The notes below the pieces were generated by a model. That model made no database searches. It saw only the letters and a list, made by a program, of their open reading frames with translations, and was not told where the DNA came from. A program made the position numbers and the translations under genes. Shown piece after piece: positions 1 through 8,210 of a stretch of 64,000 nucleotides of DNA. This DNA comes from Providencia huaxiensis. GTDB taxonomy: Bacteria > Pseudomonadota > Gammaproteobacteria > Enterobacterales > Enterobacteriaceae. The number at the start of each line of letters is the position of its first letter. Within the stretch, counting starts at the first letter, position 1. The stretch spans positions 4,402,001-4,466,000 of the forward strand of contig NZ_CP031123.2 in the NCBI RefSeq assembly GCF_002843235.3. Reading direction: 5' to 3'.

Positions 1-259
1 AATGAACCCGGAAACCAAGCAAATGTCGAAATGTGATTTTTGTATCGACTTACAACTAAAAGGGGAGCAACCCGTCTGCGTCGCCACGTGTCCATTAGGG
101 GCAATTCAGTTTGGCCCGATAGATGAATTAAGACAACGTTATGGCGAGCTGGCGGATGTTCGTGGGCTACCGGACTCATCGATTACGCATCCAAATTTAG
201 TGATCCACCCGCACCAAGGGGCTGGCCGTACTCAAAACTCTCAAGGAGAAGCCAAATGA
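1..259 (+). CDS. dmsB: DMSO reductase iron-sulfur subunit, 3' end only
   Basis: This is the C-terminal part of the electron-transfer subunit of an anaerobic dimethyl sulfoxide reductase. The gene runs off the left edge, so the methionine at base 2 is probably internal. About 85 residues are visible. They include a ferredoxin-type cysteine cluster (CDFC, later VCVATCP) that would hold a [4Fe-4S] centre, followed by the hydrophilic tail usual for DmsB. The stop codon overlaps the ATG of the next gene (dmsC) by four bases, so the two are translationally coupled. DmsB passes electrons from the menaquinol-oxidising anchor DmsC to the molybdenum subunit DmsA, which would lie upstream of the window. 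The family call rests on the cysteine pattern and the dmsC and dmsD neighbours. Confidence 0.9.
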   Translation, partial: MNPETKQMSKCDFCIDLQLKGEQPVCVATCPLGAIQFGPIDELRQRYGELADVRGLPDSSITHPNLVIHPHQGAGRTQNSQGEAK

Positions 260-1152
260 ATGAATGGCCACTATTGTTATTCACATTTTTGATGCAAACA
301 TCCATTGGGTTGAGTGTGATGTTAGCGCTTTTCGCAAAAAAATTATCAGCGGCGTTGGGCCGTAAAGTTAATGCACAATTTTTGTTGTGGTATGTGTTTG
401 TCGCCTGTGTCTTCGCGGGTATTGGTTTGTTGTCTTCAATTACCCACTTAGGGGTTCCTTTGAATGCGCCTAATTCATTGTTGAATATTTTTTCATCATG
501 GTTAAGCCGTGAAGTGGTGTTCACTGCCACCTATTTTGCTTTTCTTGGGCTGACCTTTCTATGGCTCTGGTTCAAAAAGGAGCTGTCATATCTGTTACTT
601 GGTTTAGCGATTATCGCTGGGCTGTGTGATGTATATGCCATGGCTTCAATTTATCGTTATACATCAATGTTAACGTGGATGAATGATAATACCTATTTGA
701 TGTTCTACGGCACGATGTTAACTGCGGGAGCTGCTGGGTATTATTTATTAATCAATTTGTTATTGCGTTTTCATGCAGGATCGCCAGCGGCGCAAGTTTC
801 AACTCGCGGGTTATGGATACTGTGGGCAGTGATTGGCATTAGCTTGTTAGTCCGTTTAGCTTATCAACCTACCTATGAAAGTTACTTAGTTAGCACGAGC
901 TATAATAATGAATCTATTACATTTCCTATCGACTCTATTCACGCCTATCAAGGGATTTGGTCGCTGCGTATTACAAGCTGGGTTGTTGGAATATTGTCGG
1001 TGATTGTATTGGGGTATGGGTTATTTCGCCATATGCGACAGACTGCGAGTGGGGTTATGTCTTCGAGCAGCAAAGGGTATTTAGTGGTGGGTTGTGCGGC
1101 TGCCATGATTGCTGAATTTATGCTGCGCTACTGTTTTTACACTATTCATTGA
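256..1152 (+). CDS. dmsC: DMSO reductase membrane anchor subunit
   Basis: A 298-residue integral membrane protein with about eight hydrophobic segments, the size and layout of DmsC/NrfD-like anchors. It would oxidise menaquinol in the inner membrane and feed electrons to DmsB. It starts at an ATG that overlaps the dmsB stop (ATGA), and dmsD follows 37 bases downstream, giving a dmsBCD arrangement. The N-terminus (MNEWPLLLFTFLMQTSIGLS) is typical of DmsC. It could be an anchor for a related oxidoreductase of the same family, but the DmsD-type chaperone directly downstream supports DMSO reductase. Confidence 0.9.
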   Translation: MNEWPLLLFTFLMQTSIGLSVMLALFAKKLSAALGRKVNAQFLLWYVFVACVFAGIGLLSSITHLGVPLNAPNSLLNIFSSWLSREVVFTATYFAFLGLTFLWLWFKKELSYLLLGLAIIAGLCDVYAMASIYRYTSMLTWMNDNTYLMFYGTMLTAGAAGYYLLINLLLRFHAGSPAAQVSTRGLWILWAVIGISLLVRLAYQPTYESYLVSTSYNNESITFPIDSIHAYQGIWSLRITSWVVGILSVIVLGYGLFRHMRQTASGVMSSSSKGYLVVGCAAAMIAEFMLRYCFYTIH

Positions 1153-1189
1153 TAAATAACGGCATATTGCTTAGGAAATTATCTTTTTC

Positions 1190-1756
1190 ATGATCCATTT
1201 TTCACACTACGCAGCTGCGTTTAATATCTTAGGCACGTGCTATTTATTTTCACCAAATGACGATGCAAGCCGTTATGCGATAAGCTTTTTCAAGTTAAAT
1301 GACTTTGCATCTCAATGGCCTTGTAAGATCAGTGCTCAGCTTAGTGAACGTATCTCGGCATCACTAAACATCGAAGCTGCGGTACTCCACACTCAATGGA
1401 CAGATTTATTTATTGGTCCCGAAGCATTACCGGCCCCACCATGGGGCTCGGTATATCTCGACCCTGAAGGGGTATTGCAAGGATCCTCCACGGTGACATT
1501 AAGTGAATTTTTAAAACGCGAACGCTTGAAAATACAAACTCACTATCCAGAACCTTCGGATCATGTTGGTTTAATGTTATTTCAAGCGGCAGTGTTGGCT
1601 TCACAGGTCAGGGAGACAGCATTAAAAGAATTGTTGAATAACCATTTGGCTAATTGGTTACCTCAATTTCACCAGCAATTAAATCGAACAACATGTAGCC
1701 CATTTTATAACGCATTAACGGAATTAACACTGGTTACTGTAAGGTCATGTTTATAA
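1190..1756 (+). CDS. dmsD: Tat proofreading chaperone DmsD (TorD family)
   Basis: A 188-residue cytoplasmic chaperone of the TorD/DmsD family. It would bind the twin-arginine signal of DmsA and hold it back until the molybdenum cofactor is inserted. The conserved family stretch around residues 81-92 (PAPPWGSVYLD) is present, as is the nearby F-IGP motif (LFIGPEALP). E. coli DmsD is slightly longer (about 204 residues). The gene follows dmsC closely, as in other enterobacterial dms operons. No strong terminator hairpin was seen in the AT-rich 170 bases after it. Confidence 0.85.
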   Translation: MIHFSHYAAAFNILGTCYLFSPNDDASRYAISFFKLNDFASQWPCKISAQLSERISASLNIEAAVLHTQWTDLFIGPEALPAPPWGSVYLDPEGVLQGSSTVTLSEFLKRERLKIQTHYPEPSDHVGLMLFQAAVLASQVRETALKELLNNHLANWLPQFHQQLNRTTCSPFYNALTELTLVTVRSCL

Positions 1757-1929
1757 TATTATTCAGTATATTTGACTGTTTAATGGTTAATTAAACGTAA
1801 TATTTGAATGGGTGAAAAGTTAACAAAATTTAATCAAATGAAAATTGATTTAGTTATAAGAAATGCAAATTAAAATGATTCTTACTTTAGCTTTCTAAGC
1901 CATAATACATTTTTAAGCCATACTACTTA

Positions 1930-2385
1930 ATGATGTTTTTGGATATCCATAGGGGGTATAAAGTGGTCAATTTATTAAATCGTTTGTTGTCCCATGAAGA
2001 TGCAGGCAGGTTGTTATTGCGCCTTGCTGTGGGTGGGCTCATGTTGTTTCATGGCATGAGCAAATTAATGACAGGAGCGAGTGGTATTAAAGCGCTGCTG
2101 GCTTCTTATGGGTTACCTGAATTTATCGCTTATGGAACCATTTTAGGTGAAGTTGTTGCCCCTATTTTCATTATTTTAGGGATTTTAACTCGGCCATCTG
2201 CATTATTAGTCGCCTTCACTATGGTGGTTGCATGGCTGATGATTGGGCTAGATAAAACATTCTTGCTCGATAAAACAGGTGCATGGGCGATTGAAAGTAT
2301 TGTGTATTTCTTCTTGAGTGGTATTGCGTTGGCATTTTTAGGTGCGGGTAAATATTCCATTATCAAAAACCCGAACTGGCGATAA
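1930..2385 (+). CDS. DoxX family membrane protein
   Basis: A 151-residue protein with four predicted membrane helices, matching the DoxX family (small inner-membrane proteins, some linked to redox or thiol stress). Family traits visible are LLRLAVGGLMLFHGMSKL near residues 28-45 and the GxxxxPxFIILGILTRPSA stretch near residues 70-90. Translation could start at base 1930 or a little downstream. The N-terminal dozen residues are not conserved-looking. It is transcribed alone, after a 173-base gap from dmsD, and ends at a clear terminator. A specific substrate or partner cannot be given. Confidence 0.8.
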   Translation: MMFLDIHRGYKVVNLLNRLLSHEDAGRLLLRLAVGGLMLFHGMSKLMTGASGIKALLASYGLPEFIAYGTILGEVVAPIFIILGILTRPSALLVAFTMVVAWLMIGLDKTFLLDKTGAWAIESIVYFFLSGIALAFLGAGKYSIIKNPNWR

Positions 2386-2419
2386 ATTAGTTTTTCTTTC
2401 GTGTTTGACATTGCCTTTG

Positions 2420-2459
2420 AAAAAAGACCATCAAAATTTTTCTGATGGTCTATTTTTTT
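2420..2459. terminator. Bidirectional rho-independent terminator
   Basis: An 8-bp stem (GACCATCA at 2426-2433, TGATGGTC at 2443-2450) is flanked by an A-run on the left and a T-run on the right. It can therefore stop both the DoxX gene (plus strand) and the rtcB-rlaP operon (minus strand), which converge here. Confidence 0.9.
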
Positions 2460-2472
2460 GAAAAAATATTAG

Positions 2473-3267
2473 TTAATTATTTTCTAACGCAGTTTTACGA
2501 AAAAAGTCATCTAATAATCGGCTGTCACGACAAGCAGGATCTGGAAATTGCATACGCTCTGCATTGGCGATAACTTCCAGAACGAGCTTATCAATAGCTG
2601 TTCGCCTCGTGCCATAATCGCTTTCAACCGCTTGGTGCTTAATAACGAGTAGTTCATCTATCTCTGCGAGTACCTTGGTATCCGTGACTGTGGCCGCGAC
2701 TAATTCAGAAAATGCCATTGGTGGCATACTCTTGCTTGCTTCTATCCAACGTAAAGCTAATACCGCCCGTAATAAATAAAGATATTTTTTTAATTTAACG
2801 CGCTCACCTTTAAAATCAGTATGTAAATTGCGCTTACTTATTGATAAATAGTGATAACGTGATTTTAATGGCGAATAAAATTGTGCCGCCAGTTGCTCCA
2901 GTTGAGCAAAAAATACCTCATCTTTAGAATATACAATAGGTGAGTGTAGCCACTCGATTAATGCAGGGTTAGAGTTACGCATTAATTTCAATGCTTTAGA
3001 TAGCTCCCAACCCGATACATCCAGCTCATCATCAATTGGCTTTTCTATCACATCGCGTTTTTTATCTAATGTTAGGTACCAATCGAGTTTGTGAACATAG
3101 ATAAATCGAACATCATAGTCGCTGTCGCGGGAGGCAAAGCCCCAACCGCGACTGCCTGATTCACACGCAAACAGTATTTTAACGTGATGAGTTTCTTCTA
3201 TTTCTTTGAGTGTTTTTCCTATCCGTTCTCTCATTAGCACGGATACACTTTCATGGTCAGTTTCCAT
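2473..3267 (-). CDS. RlaP-type predicted nucleotidyltransferase (YcgL/COG3541-like)
   Basis: A 264-residue protein of the DNA polymerase beta-like nucleotidyltransferase superfamily, RlaP (RNA ligase-associated protein) group. Near residues 36-55 it has the signature GSRGWGF followed by SDYDVRF, the G-S...D-x-D metal-binding core of these enzymes. The rest is helical with many basic residues. It is the last gene of the rtcB operon, 24 bases after rtcB, which is the context that gave the family its name. Its reaction is unknown. Addition or repair of nucleotides at RNA ends is the usual proposal, and here it may stand in for the missing cyclase rtcA. Confidence is high for family and low for biochemical role. 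Confidence 0.8.
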   Translation of the reverse strand: METDHESVSVLMRERIGKTLKEIEETHHVKILFACESGSRGWGFASRDSDYDVRFIYVHKLDWYLTLDKKRDVIEKPIDDELDVSGWELSKALKLMRNSNPALIEWLHSPIVYSKDEVFFAQLEQLAAQFYSPLKSRYHYLSISKRNLHTDFKGERVKLKKYLYLLRAVLALRWIEASKSMPPMAFSELVAATVTDTKVLAEIDELLVIKHQAVESDYGTRRTAIDKLVLEVIANAERMQFPDPACRDSRLLDDFFRKTALENN

Positions 3268-3291
3268 GCTTTCTCCTGTTACTTTTTATAT

Positions 3292-4518
3292 TTACCCCTT
3301 CACACACACCACTTGGCGTAGGGTATGAACAATTTCTACTAATGATGATTGAGCTGCCATAACTGCGTCGATGTCTTTGTACGCCATCGGTATTTCGTCA
3401 ATCACGTCACTGTCTTTTCGGCATTCCACATGGGCGGTAGCCATTTTTTGGTCGCTGACTGAGAAACGTTTTTTCGCCTCTGTTCGGCTCATTACGCGTC
3501 CTGCACCGTGGCTACAGGAACAAAAGCTTTCTTCATCACCTAAACCGCGCACGATAAAACTTTTTGCTCCCATAGATCCTGGTATGATCCCCATTTGGCC
3601 TTTTCGCGCTGACACCGCGCCTTTTCGGGTTACCAGTACTTCTTCACCAAAGTGCTGCTCTTTTTGCACATAATTATGGTGACAATTTACGGCCTCTTGT
3701 TGGGTCGTAAATGGTTTTGGAATTTCACGCGATAGCGCTTCCAATACGCGGTGCATCATCACTTCACGGTTATGGCGAGCAAAGTCCTGCGCCCAACCTA
3801 CCGCTTCCATATAGTCATTAAAGTGCACGCTACCTTCTTCAAAATAAGCGAGATCTCTATCCGGCAAATTAGCGATATGCTGTTGCATATCTTTTTGCGC
3901 CAACGTGATAAACAAGTTACCAATCGCGTTTCCCACACCTCGCGACCCGCTATGTAACATTACCCATACACGGTCTTGTTCATCCAAACACAGCTCAATA
4001 AAGTGATTTCCCGTTCCCAATGTTCCTAAGTGGTTGTAATGGTTCGTCTGACGCAGTTTTGGGTATTTATCACAGATACGTTTGAACTCTTCATCCAAAT
4101 GCGCCCAGTGGCTATCAACAATATCTGGTGTACGATGCCAAGCCCCCTTATCACGTCCATGTCGATGCGTGGTTCGACCGTGCGGTACTGCAGCTTCGAT
4201 AGCAAAACGGATATTTTGCAAGCTATCAGGTAAATCAGATGCCGTTAAAGACGTTCGCACGGCAATCATTCCACAACCAATATCCACCCCCACTGCCGCA
4301 GGGATAATCGCGCCTTTGGTTGGAATCACGCTCCCAATGGTTGAACCTTTCCCGACATGCACATCAGGCATTACGGCTAGGTGCTTAAAAATAAACGGCA
4401 TTTTTGCGGTGTTTTGTAGTTGTGTTACCGCTTTAGGATCAACGGGTACACCGTTGGTCCACATTTTTACAGGCACGCCATTTTCTTGAATTAATTCGTT
4501 GAATTTATTATTTATCAT
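3292..4518 (-). CDS. rtcB: RNA-splicing ligase RtcB
   Basis: A 408-residue RtcB, the GTP- and manganese-dependent ligase that joins 2',3'-cyclic phosphate or 3'-phosphate RNA ends to 5'-hydroxyl ends. Hallmarks are GVDIGCGM (D79 and C82, metal ligands), GTGNHFIE (about 168-175), HSGSRGVGN (about 189-197), the IIPGSMG loop, and CSHGAGR with H337, the histidine that becomes guanylylated. Length and numbering match E. coli RtcB. The gene starts three bases after the slipin stop and precedes the RlaP-type gene. No rtcA is present in the window. The sigma-54 promoter at 6388-6405 and divergent RtcR indicate induction by RNA damage signals rather than constitutive expression. Confidence 0.97.
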   Translation of the reverse strand: MINNKFNELIQENGVPVKMWTNGVPVDPKAVTQLQNTAKMPFIFKHLAVMPDVHVGKGSTIGSVIPTKGAIIPAAVGVDIGCGMIAVRTSLTASDLPDSLQNIRFAIEAAVPHGRTTHRHGRDKGAWHRTPDIVDSHWAHLDEEFKRICDKYPKLRQTNHYNHLGTLGTGNHFIELCLDEQDRVWVMLHSGSRGVGNAIGNLFITLAQKDMQQHIANLPDRDLAYFEEGSVHFNDYMEAVGWAQDFARHNREVMMHRVLEALSREIPKPFTTQQEAVNCHHNYVQKEQHFGEEVLVTRKGAVSARKGQMGIIPGSMGAKSFIVRGLGDEESFCSCSHGAGRVMSRTEAKKRFSVSDQKMATAHVECRKDSDVIDEIPMAYKDIDAVMAAQSSLVEIVHTLRQVVCVKG

Positions 4519-4521
4519 TAT

Positions 4522-6069
4522 TTATTCCTTAATTTTTACTAATCCGTTTAATACTTGGTCTAGACCGCCGTAAACAGAAATTTGGTCGATCCGATGTGCG
4601 ATACTTTCTAAGGTCTCAAGCTCTTTTAAACGCAGTGCAACGGGGTTGTTTTCCATCACTTTTGCAGTATTTAACAGTGAGCGCGTCGCGGCAGTTTCTT
4701 CGCGGCGGCGGATCACGTTCGCTTGTGCCGATTTTTCGGCTTCTACCACTTGGGATAAAATTGTTCTCATATCCCCTGGTAAAATGATGTCTTTTACACC
4801 GATGCTATCAATTTCTAGGCCAAACTCAGCCACACACTGCACTACTTGAGTTAGCATCAATTCATCAACTAACTGCTTGTTTTCTAACAATTCATCTAAG
4901 GTTCGAGTACCAACGATTTCCCTTAATGAAAACTGTAATTCACGGTATAAATGCTCTACAGGCTGACTCAATTTTGAGAATGCCAATAAAATATCGTGAT
5001 AACGCCAGTTAGCACACAGATTGATCCGCAGTGTGACTTTGTCTTTGGTTAAAATCTCTTGCCCGCTGACTTCTAATGACTGTAAACGGGTATCAATCAC
5101 CTCAACTTCGGGTGTGTGTTCGATACGCCAGTAGCCATAAGTACCCGGTTCAAGCAAGTTTTCGACTTCACCATCAATTTTCAGCACGCCCATATGCCAT
5201 GCAGGTACTTGAGCGACTAAACATAGCTCATGACCTTTAATACGCTTTTTGCCACTTAAACGTTGTATCAAGGTTTCTGATAACACGATTTCACCGACCT
5301 TCTGTTTCTCAACCTTCAAGCTATCACCGACTTTCCAGTACAAACGTCGAGTCGCTGGGGATAAAATTTCAACCAAATTATGGTGTGAATATAAAAAGCC
5401 AACTTCATCATCCGATAAATCAATATCGACCCCGTGGGATGCTATCCAATCTGGGTGATATTGGCGAATTTGTTCCGCTAATACGTAATCGACTGGTTTA
5501 TCAATAGATTGCGAGCAAACATCAATGACCTGTATTTCTGGTTTTTGCTTGATATTCCAATATCCATAAGTTCCAGTTTCTAATAAACTTTTTATCTCAC
5601 CATCAACTTTAAATAAGCCAAGTTTCCCTGCGGGAATTTGCGTGATCAGGCACAGTTCACGGCCTTTAATGTCTTTTTTGTGCACTAACGCGGCGGTTAA
5701 TTCGTTGGACATTTTAAAGTCAGCGATACTTTGCTTCTCAACCCGTAATGTATTGGTCATTTTCCAATATAAACGGCGCGTTTGTGGCGCAATGACCTCA
5801 ATTAAACGATCATGCAAATATAAAAATGCGACTTCATCATCGGATAAATTGATATCAATGCAATAGTCGACAACCCACTGCTGATGATATTGGCGCAAAT
5901 GCTCTGCCAGCTTATGTTCAATTGGTTCGTCATTTAATGGATACATGGTGACTGTTAATTTGTTAAACCAATCATTCACTTTGTGCTCACCAGCCAATAA
6001 TAGGTGCTGAAAATCGCCATTTTTTTCAGTTAATGCGATAAGTCCTTGAGCTACATTTATTTTTTTCAT
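4522..6069 (-). CDS. Soluble-looking slipin/SPFH protein with internal tandem duplication
   Basis: A 515-residue protein whose C-terminal half (about 325-480) is an SPFH/band-7 (slipin) domain, seen in the VEVIDTRLQSLEVSGQEILT start and the VVEAEKSAQANVIRRREE helix. Before it lie two homologous copies of a module of about 143 residues. Copy one is near residues 51-186 and copy two near 195-328. Each has a RQYH-x-W segment, LSDDEV-FLY, a TRRLYWK motif, a KxIKGxELCL segment and a GTYGYW end. No membrane hairpin is evident, unlike classic slipins. The ATG at 6069 is preferred over an upstream in-frame ATG at 6171 because it has AAGGA just before it and the extension lies in the leader RNA. Slipins in RtcB operons have been noted before. 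Their function is unknown. Confidence 0.8.
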   Translation of the reverse strand: MKKINVAQGLIALTEKNGDFQHLLLAGEHKVNDWFNKLTVTMYPLNDEPIEHKLAEHLRQYHQQWVVDYCIDINLSDDEVAFLYLHDRLIEVIAPQTRRLYWKMTNTLRVEKQSIADFKMSNELTAALVHKKDIKGRELCLITQIPAGKLGLFKVDGEIKSLLETGTYGYWNIKQKPEIQVIDVCSQSIDKPVDYVLAEQIRQYHPDWIASHGVDIDLSDDEVGFLYSHHNLVEILSPATRRLYWKVGDSLKVEKQKVGEIVLSETLIQRLSGKKRIKGHELCLVAQVPAWHMGVLKIDGEVENLLEPGTYGYWRIEHTPEVEVIDTRLQSLEVSGQEILTKDKVTLRINLCANWRYHDILLAFSKLSQPVEHLYRELQFSLREIVGTRTLDELLENKQLVDELMLTQVVQCVAEFGLEIDSIGVKDIILPGDMRTILSQVVEAEKSAQANVIRRREETAATRSLLNTAKVMENNPVALRLKELETLESIAHRIDQISVYGGLDQVLNGLVKIKE

Positions 6070-6179
6070 TATTTTTCCTTTTTTATATTTATCCGCTACT
6101 GAAGAAAAAAGCGAAGTAGTGAGGGAAAAAGTAGAGCGCCAAAACTGGCTGTCTAAATTTTTGCTCATCACTCAGCGTG

Positions 6180-6378
6180 GCTCCCGAGTAGCGGCTTTAA
6201 GCTTAACTTCAGCTCGTTGTTTTACGTTTTGGAGACGTTAGTTTCAGGAGTCGAACCTGATAGCTTTGCTATTACCAAAAGGTATCTTACCGACGGCGGT
6301 ATACAGACCATGCAGTGACTAAGTCACCATGTCTGCACCGGTTGAACGCGAAGTTCAGACAATTTCCGGCAGTGGATG
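6180..6378 (-). ncRNA. Structured leader RNA with tRNA-like T-arm (Y-RNA/YrlA-like candidate)
   Basis: The roughly 310-base leader between the sigma-54 start site (about 6378) and the slipin ATG is rich in helices. Read on the minus strand it has a hairpin of CAGAC/GTCTG plus inner GTGAC/GTCAC (6304-6335), a D-arm-like GGTA-AGA-TACC, a hairpin ATAGC-AAA-GCTAT (6260-6272), and directly after it a perfect T-arm with TCAGG, the loop TTCGACT, and CCTGA (6244-6260). The 7-base loop has the T-T-C-purine-A pattern of tRNA T-loops. No full acceptor stem or CCA is evident. Bacterial Y RNAs (YrlA) in rtc operons have a similar tRNA-like module, but no Ro/Rsr gene is present here. The 3' boundary is a guess. 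Confidence 0.55.
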
Positions 6379-6387
6379 AATAGAGTA

Positions 6388-6405
6388 TTGCCAGAAGCAT
6401 GCCAA
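6388..6405 (-). promoter_or_regulatory. Sigma-54 promoter of the slipin-rtcB-rlaP operon
   Basis: On the minus strand the sequence is TTGGCATGCTTCTGGCAA. The -24 GG and -12 GC are exactly 10 bases apart, matching the TGGCACG-N4-TTGC consensus with few mismatches. It faces the slipin-rtcB operon and lies next to the gene for the sigma-54 activator RtcR, which supports its function. The predicted start site is near 6377-6378. Confidence 0.9.
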
Positions 6406-6554
6406 CTTTTTAAAAAATGGGATAAAAATTTTTATCAAATTGAAATATAAGTAAAAAATAATTTTAAGATAAAAGTGGGTAACATTGGCGTGGTAAATGG
6501 ATTATGCTATTTATTATCTTTTTATATCGTAATTTATAAATTTATATAAATACT

Positions 6555-8135
6555 ATGAGTGAAAAACGTAAGGTTGTTATTGGGGTATTGGGTACCGTAC
6601 TAGACAGGCGAGGCAAAAAAGCCAACCGCTGGACAAAATGGCGGCCAACGGTTGGCCTTTGCCAACAGCCTGATTTGGATGTTGGTCGTTTTGAATTACT
6701 TCATCAGGTGAATGACTATAGCATGGCACACCGGGTGAAAGAGGATATTGAGCAAGCCTCTCCCAATACAGAAGTGGTGCTGCATGAGGTGGATATTGCT
6801 GACCCGTGGGATTTCGAAGAGGTGTATACCTCATTACTGGATTTTTCTTCGCATTATCAATTTGATACTGATAATGAAGAATATCTGGTACACATCACGA
6901 CGGGTACCCATGTGGTACAAATTTGTTGGTTTTTATTAACGGAAGCTCACTATTTACCTGCCAAATTAATTCAAACGTCACCGAGCCAAAAAGGGCGAGA
7001 AAAAGACCCTATCGGTATTCATACCGTGATTGACCTTGACTTAAGCCGTTATACCCATATCACCAGCCGTTTCCAAACAGAGCAGCAACAGCAGGTTTCG
7101 TTTTTAAAATCGGGTATTGCCACCCGCAACGCGGCATTTAATACCATGATTGAGCAAATCGAACGTGTCGCGCTGCGTTCTAAAGCCCCGATTTTACTCA
7201 ATGGGCCAACGGGGGCGGGGAGGTCTTTCTTAGCTAGGCGAATTTATCAACTGCGTGAAAGCCGCCACCAAGTTAAAGGGCGTTTTGTGGAAGTAAACTG
7301 TGCCACCTTACGTGGTGATAACGCCATGTCGACGCTGTTTGGTCATGTGAAAGGGGCATTCACAGGGGCAATCAACCCAAGGCGTGGGTTACTGAAAGAA
7401 GCGGATGGCGGCATTTTATTTCTTGATGAAATTGCGGAGCTAGGCCTTGATGAGCAAGCAATGCTACTGAAAGCCATCGAAGAAAAAAGCTTTTTCCCTT
7501 ATGGTTCAGATGAAGAAATTCACAGTGATTTTCAATTAATTGCGGGGACTCACCGTAATTTGGCGCAGCAAGTGGAGGAGGGCAAATTTCGTGAAGACCT
7601 ATTTGCCCGTATCAATATGTGGACGTTTGTGTTACCGGGCTTGCGTGACCGCCGTGAAGACATCGAGCCAAATGTGGATTATGAATTAGCTAAGTTTTGC
7701 CAAGACCAGCAAAGTCACATTCGTTTTGATAGTGAAGCTCGTAATGTGTATGTGAAGTTTGCCTGTTCCCCTCAGGCCCTGTGGCGTGGCAATTTCCGTG
7801 AGTTGGGGGCATCCATTAGCCGGATGGCCACTTTTGCCGAACGCGGGCGCATTACCAAAGCGGTGGCCGAAGAGGAAATTAGCCGCTTGCAAGCCCAATG
7901 GCAAACAAAATCAACCAATACATTACCCAAGCAAATTGGTGAGATTGATTTATTCGACCAACCACAGTTGGCAATGGTGCTTGAAGTTTGCCGCCGTTCA
8001 TCTTCCTTGTCAGAGGCGGGGCGTGAGCTGTTTGCCGTTTCGCGGCAACACAAAAAACAGCCCAATGACGCGGACAGGCTGCGAAAGTATCTCGCTAAAT
8101 TTGGGTTGGATTGGAATGGGGTGAAGGGTAGGTAA
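6555..8135 (+). CDS. rtcR: RtcR, CARF-domain sigma-54-dependent activator
   Basis: A 526-residue activator. The N-terminal 180 residues form the RtcR/CARF ligand-binding domain (KVVIGVLGTVLDRRG start, HITTGTHVVQICWFLL later). An AAA+ module follows, with Walker A GPTGAGRS, the sigma-54 contact loop GAFTGA, Walker B GGILFLDEI and an arginine-finger region. A C-terminal helix-turn-helix completes the protein. In E. coli and Salmonella, RtcR switches on the rtc operon when its CARF domain binds RNA pieces with particular ends. It is divergent from the slipin-rtcB operon, with the sigma-54 promoter and leader RNA in the 480-base gap between them. Its length and domain order are normal for RtcR. 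Confidence 0.96.
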   Translation: MSEKRKVVIGVLGTVLDRRGKKANRWTKWRPTVGLCQQPDLDVGRFELLHQVNDYSMAHRVKEDIEQASPNTEVVLHEVDIADPWDFEEVYTSLLDFSSHYQFDTDNEEYLVHITTGTHVVQICWFLLTEAHYLPAKLIQTSPSQKGREKDPIGIHTVIDLDLSRYTHITSRFQTEQQQQVSFLKSGIATRNAAFNTMIEQIERVALRSKAPILLNGPTGAGRSFLARRIYQLRESRHQVKGRFVEVNCATLRGDNAMSTLFGHVKGAFTGAINPRRGLLKEADGGILFLDEIAELGLDEQAMLLKAIEEKSFFPYGSDEEIHSDFQLIAGTHRNLAQQVEEGKFREDLFARINMWTFVLPGLRDRREDIEPNVDYELAKFCQDQQSHIRFDSEARNVYVKFACSPQALWRGNFRELGASISRMATFAERGRITKAVAEEEISRLQAQWQTKSTNTLPKQIGEIDLFDQPQLAMVLEVCRRSSSLSEAGRELFAVSRQHKKQPNDADRLRKYLAKFGLDWNGVKGR

Positions 8136-8150
8136 AGGGAATTGATAATA

Positions 8151-8172
8151 AAAAGCCCCCGTGAGGGGGCTG
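8151..8172 (-). terminator. Terminator of the giant adhesin gene
   Basis: The stem AGCCCCC (8155-8161) pairs with GGGGGCT (8166-8172) around a GTGA loop. On the minus strand it is followed by a T-run, so it ends the minus-strand adhesin gene. It may also partly affect rtcR, but there is no T-run in that direction. Confidence 0.85.
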
Positions 8173-8210
8173 ATGAGATATAAATAACAATAAGTTAAAG
8201 TTAATTACAA

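Noticed and set aside
183..530. Minus-strand frame opposite dmsB-dmsC
   Set aside because: It is a shadow of the real plus-strand genes, with no family features.
6070..6171. N-terminal extension of the slipin to an ATG at 6171
   Set aside because: The extension reads through the structured leader RNA. The ATG at 6069 has a good ribosome site and starts a normal protein.
6240..6300. A genuine tRNA gene
   Set aside because: It has a T-arm, but no acceptor stem, usable anticodon arm or CCA end was found. It fits a tRNA-like element better.
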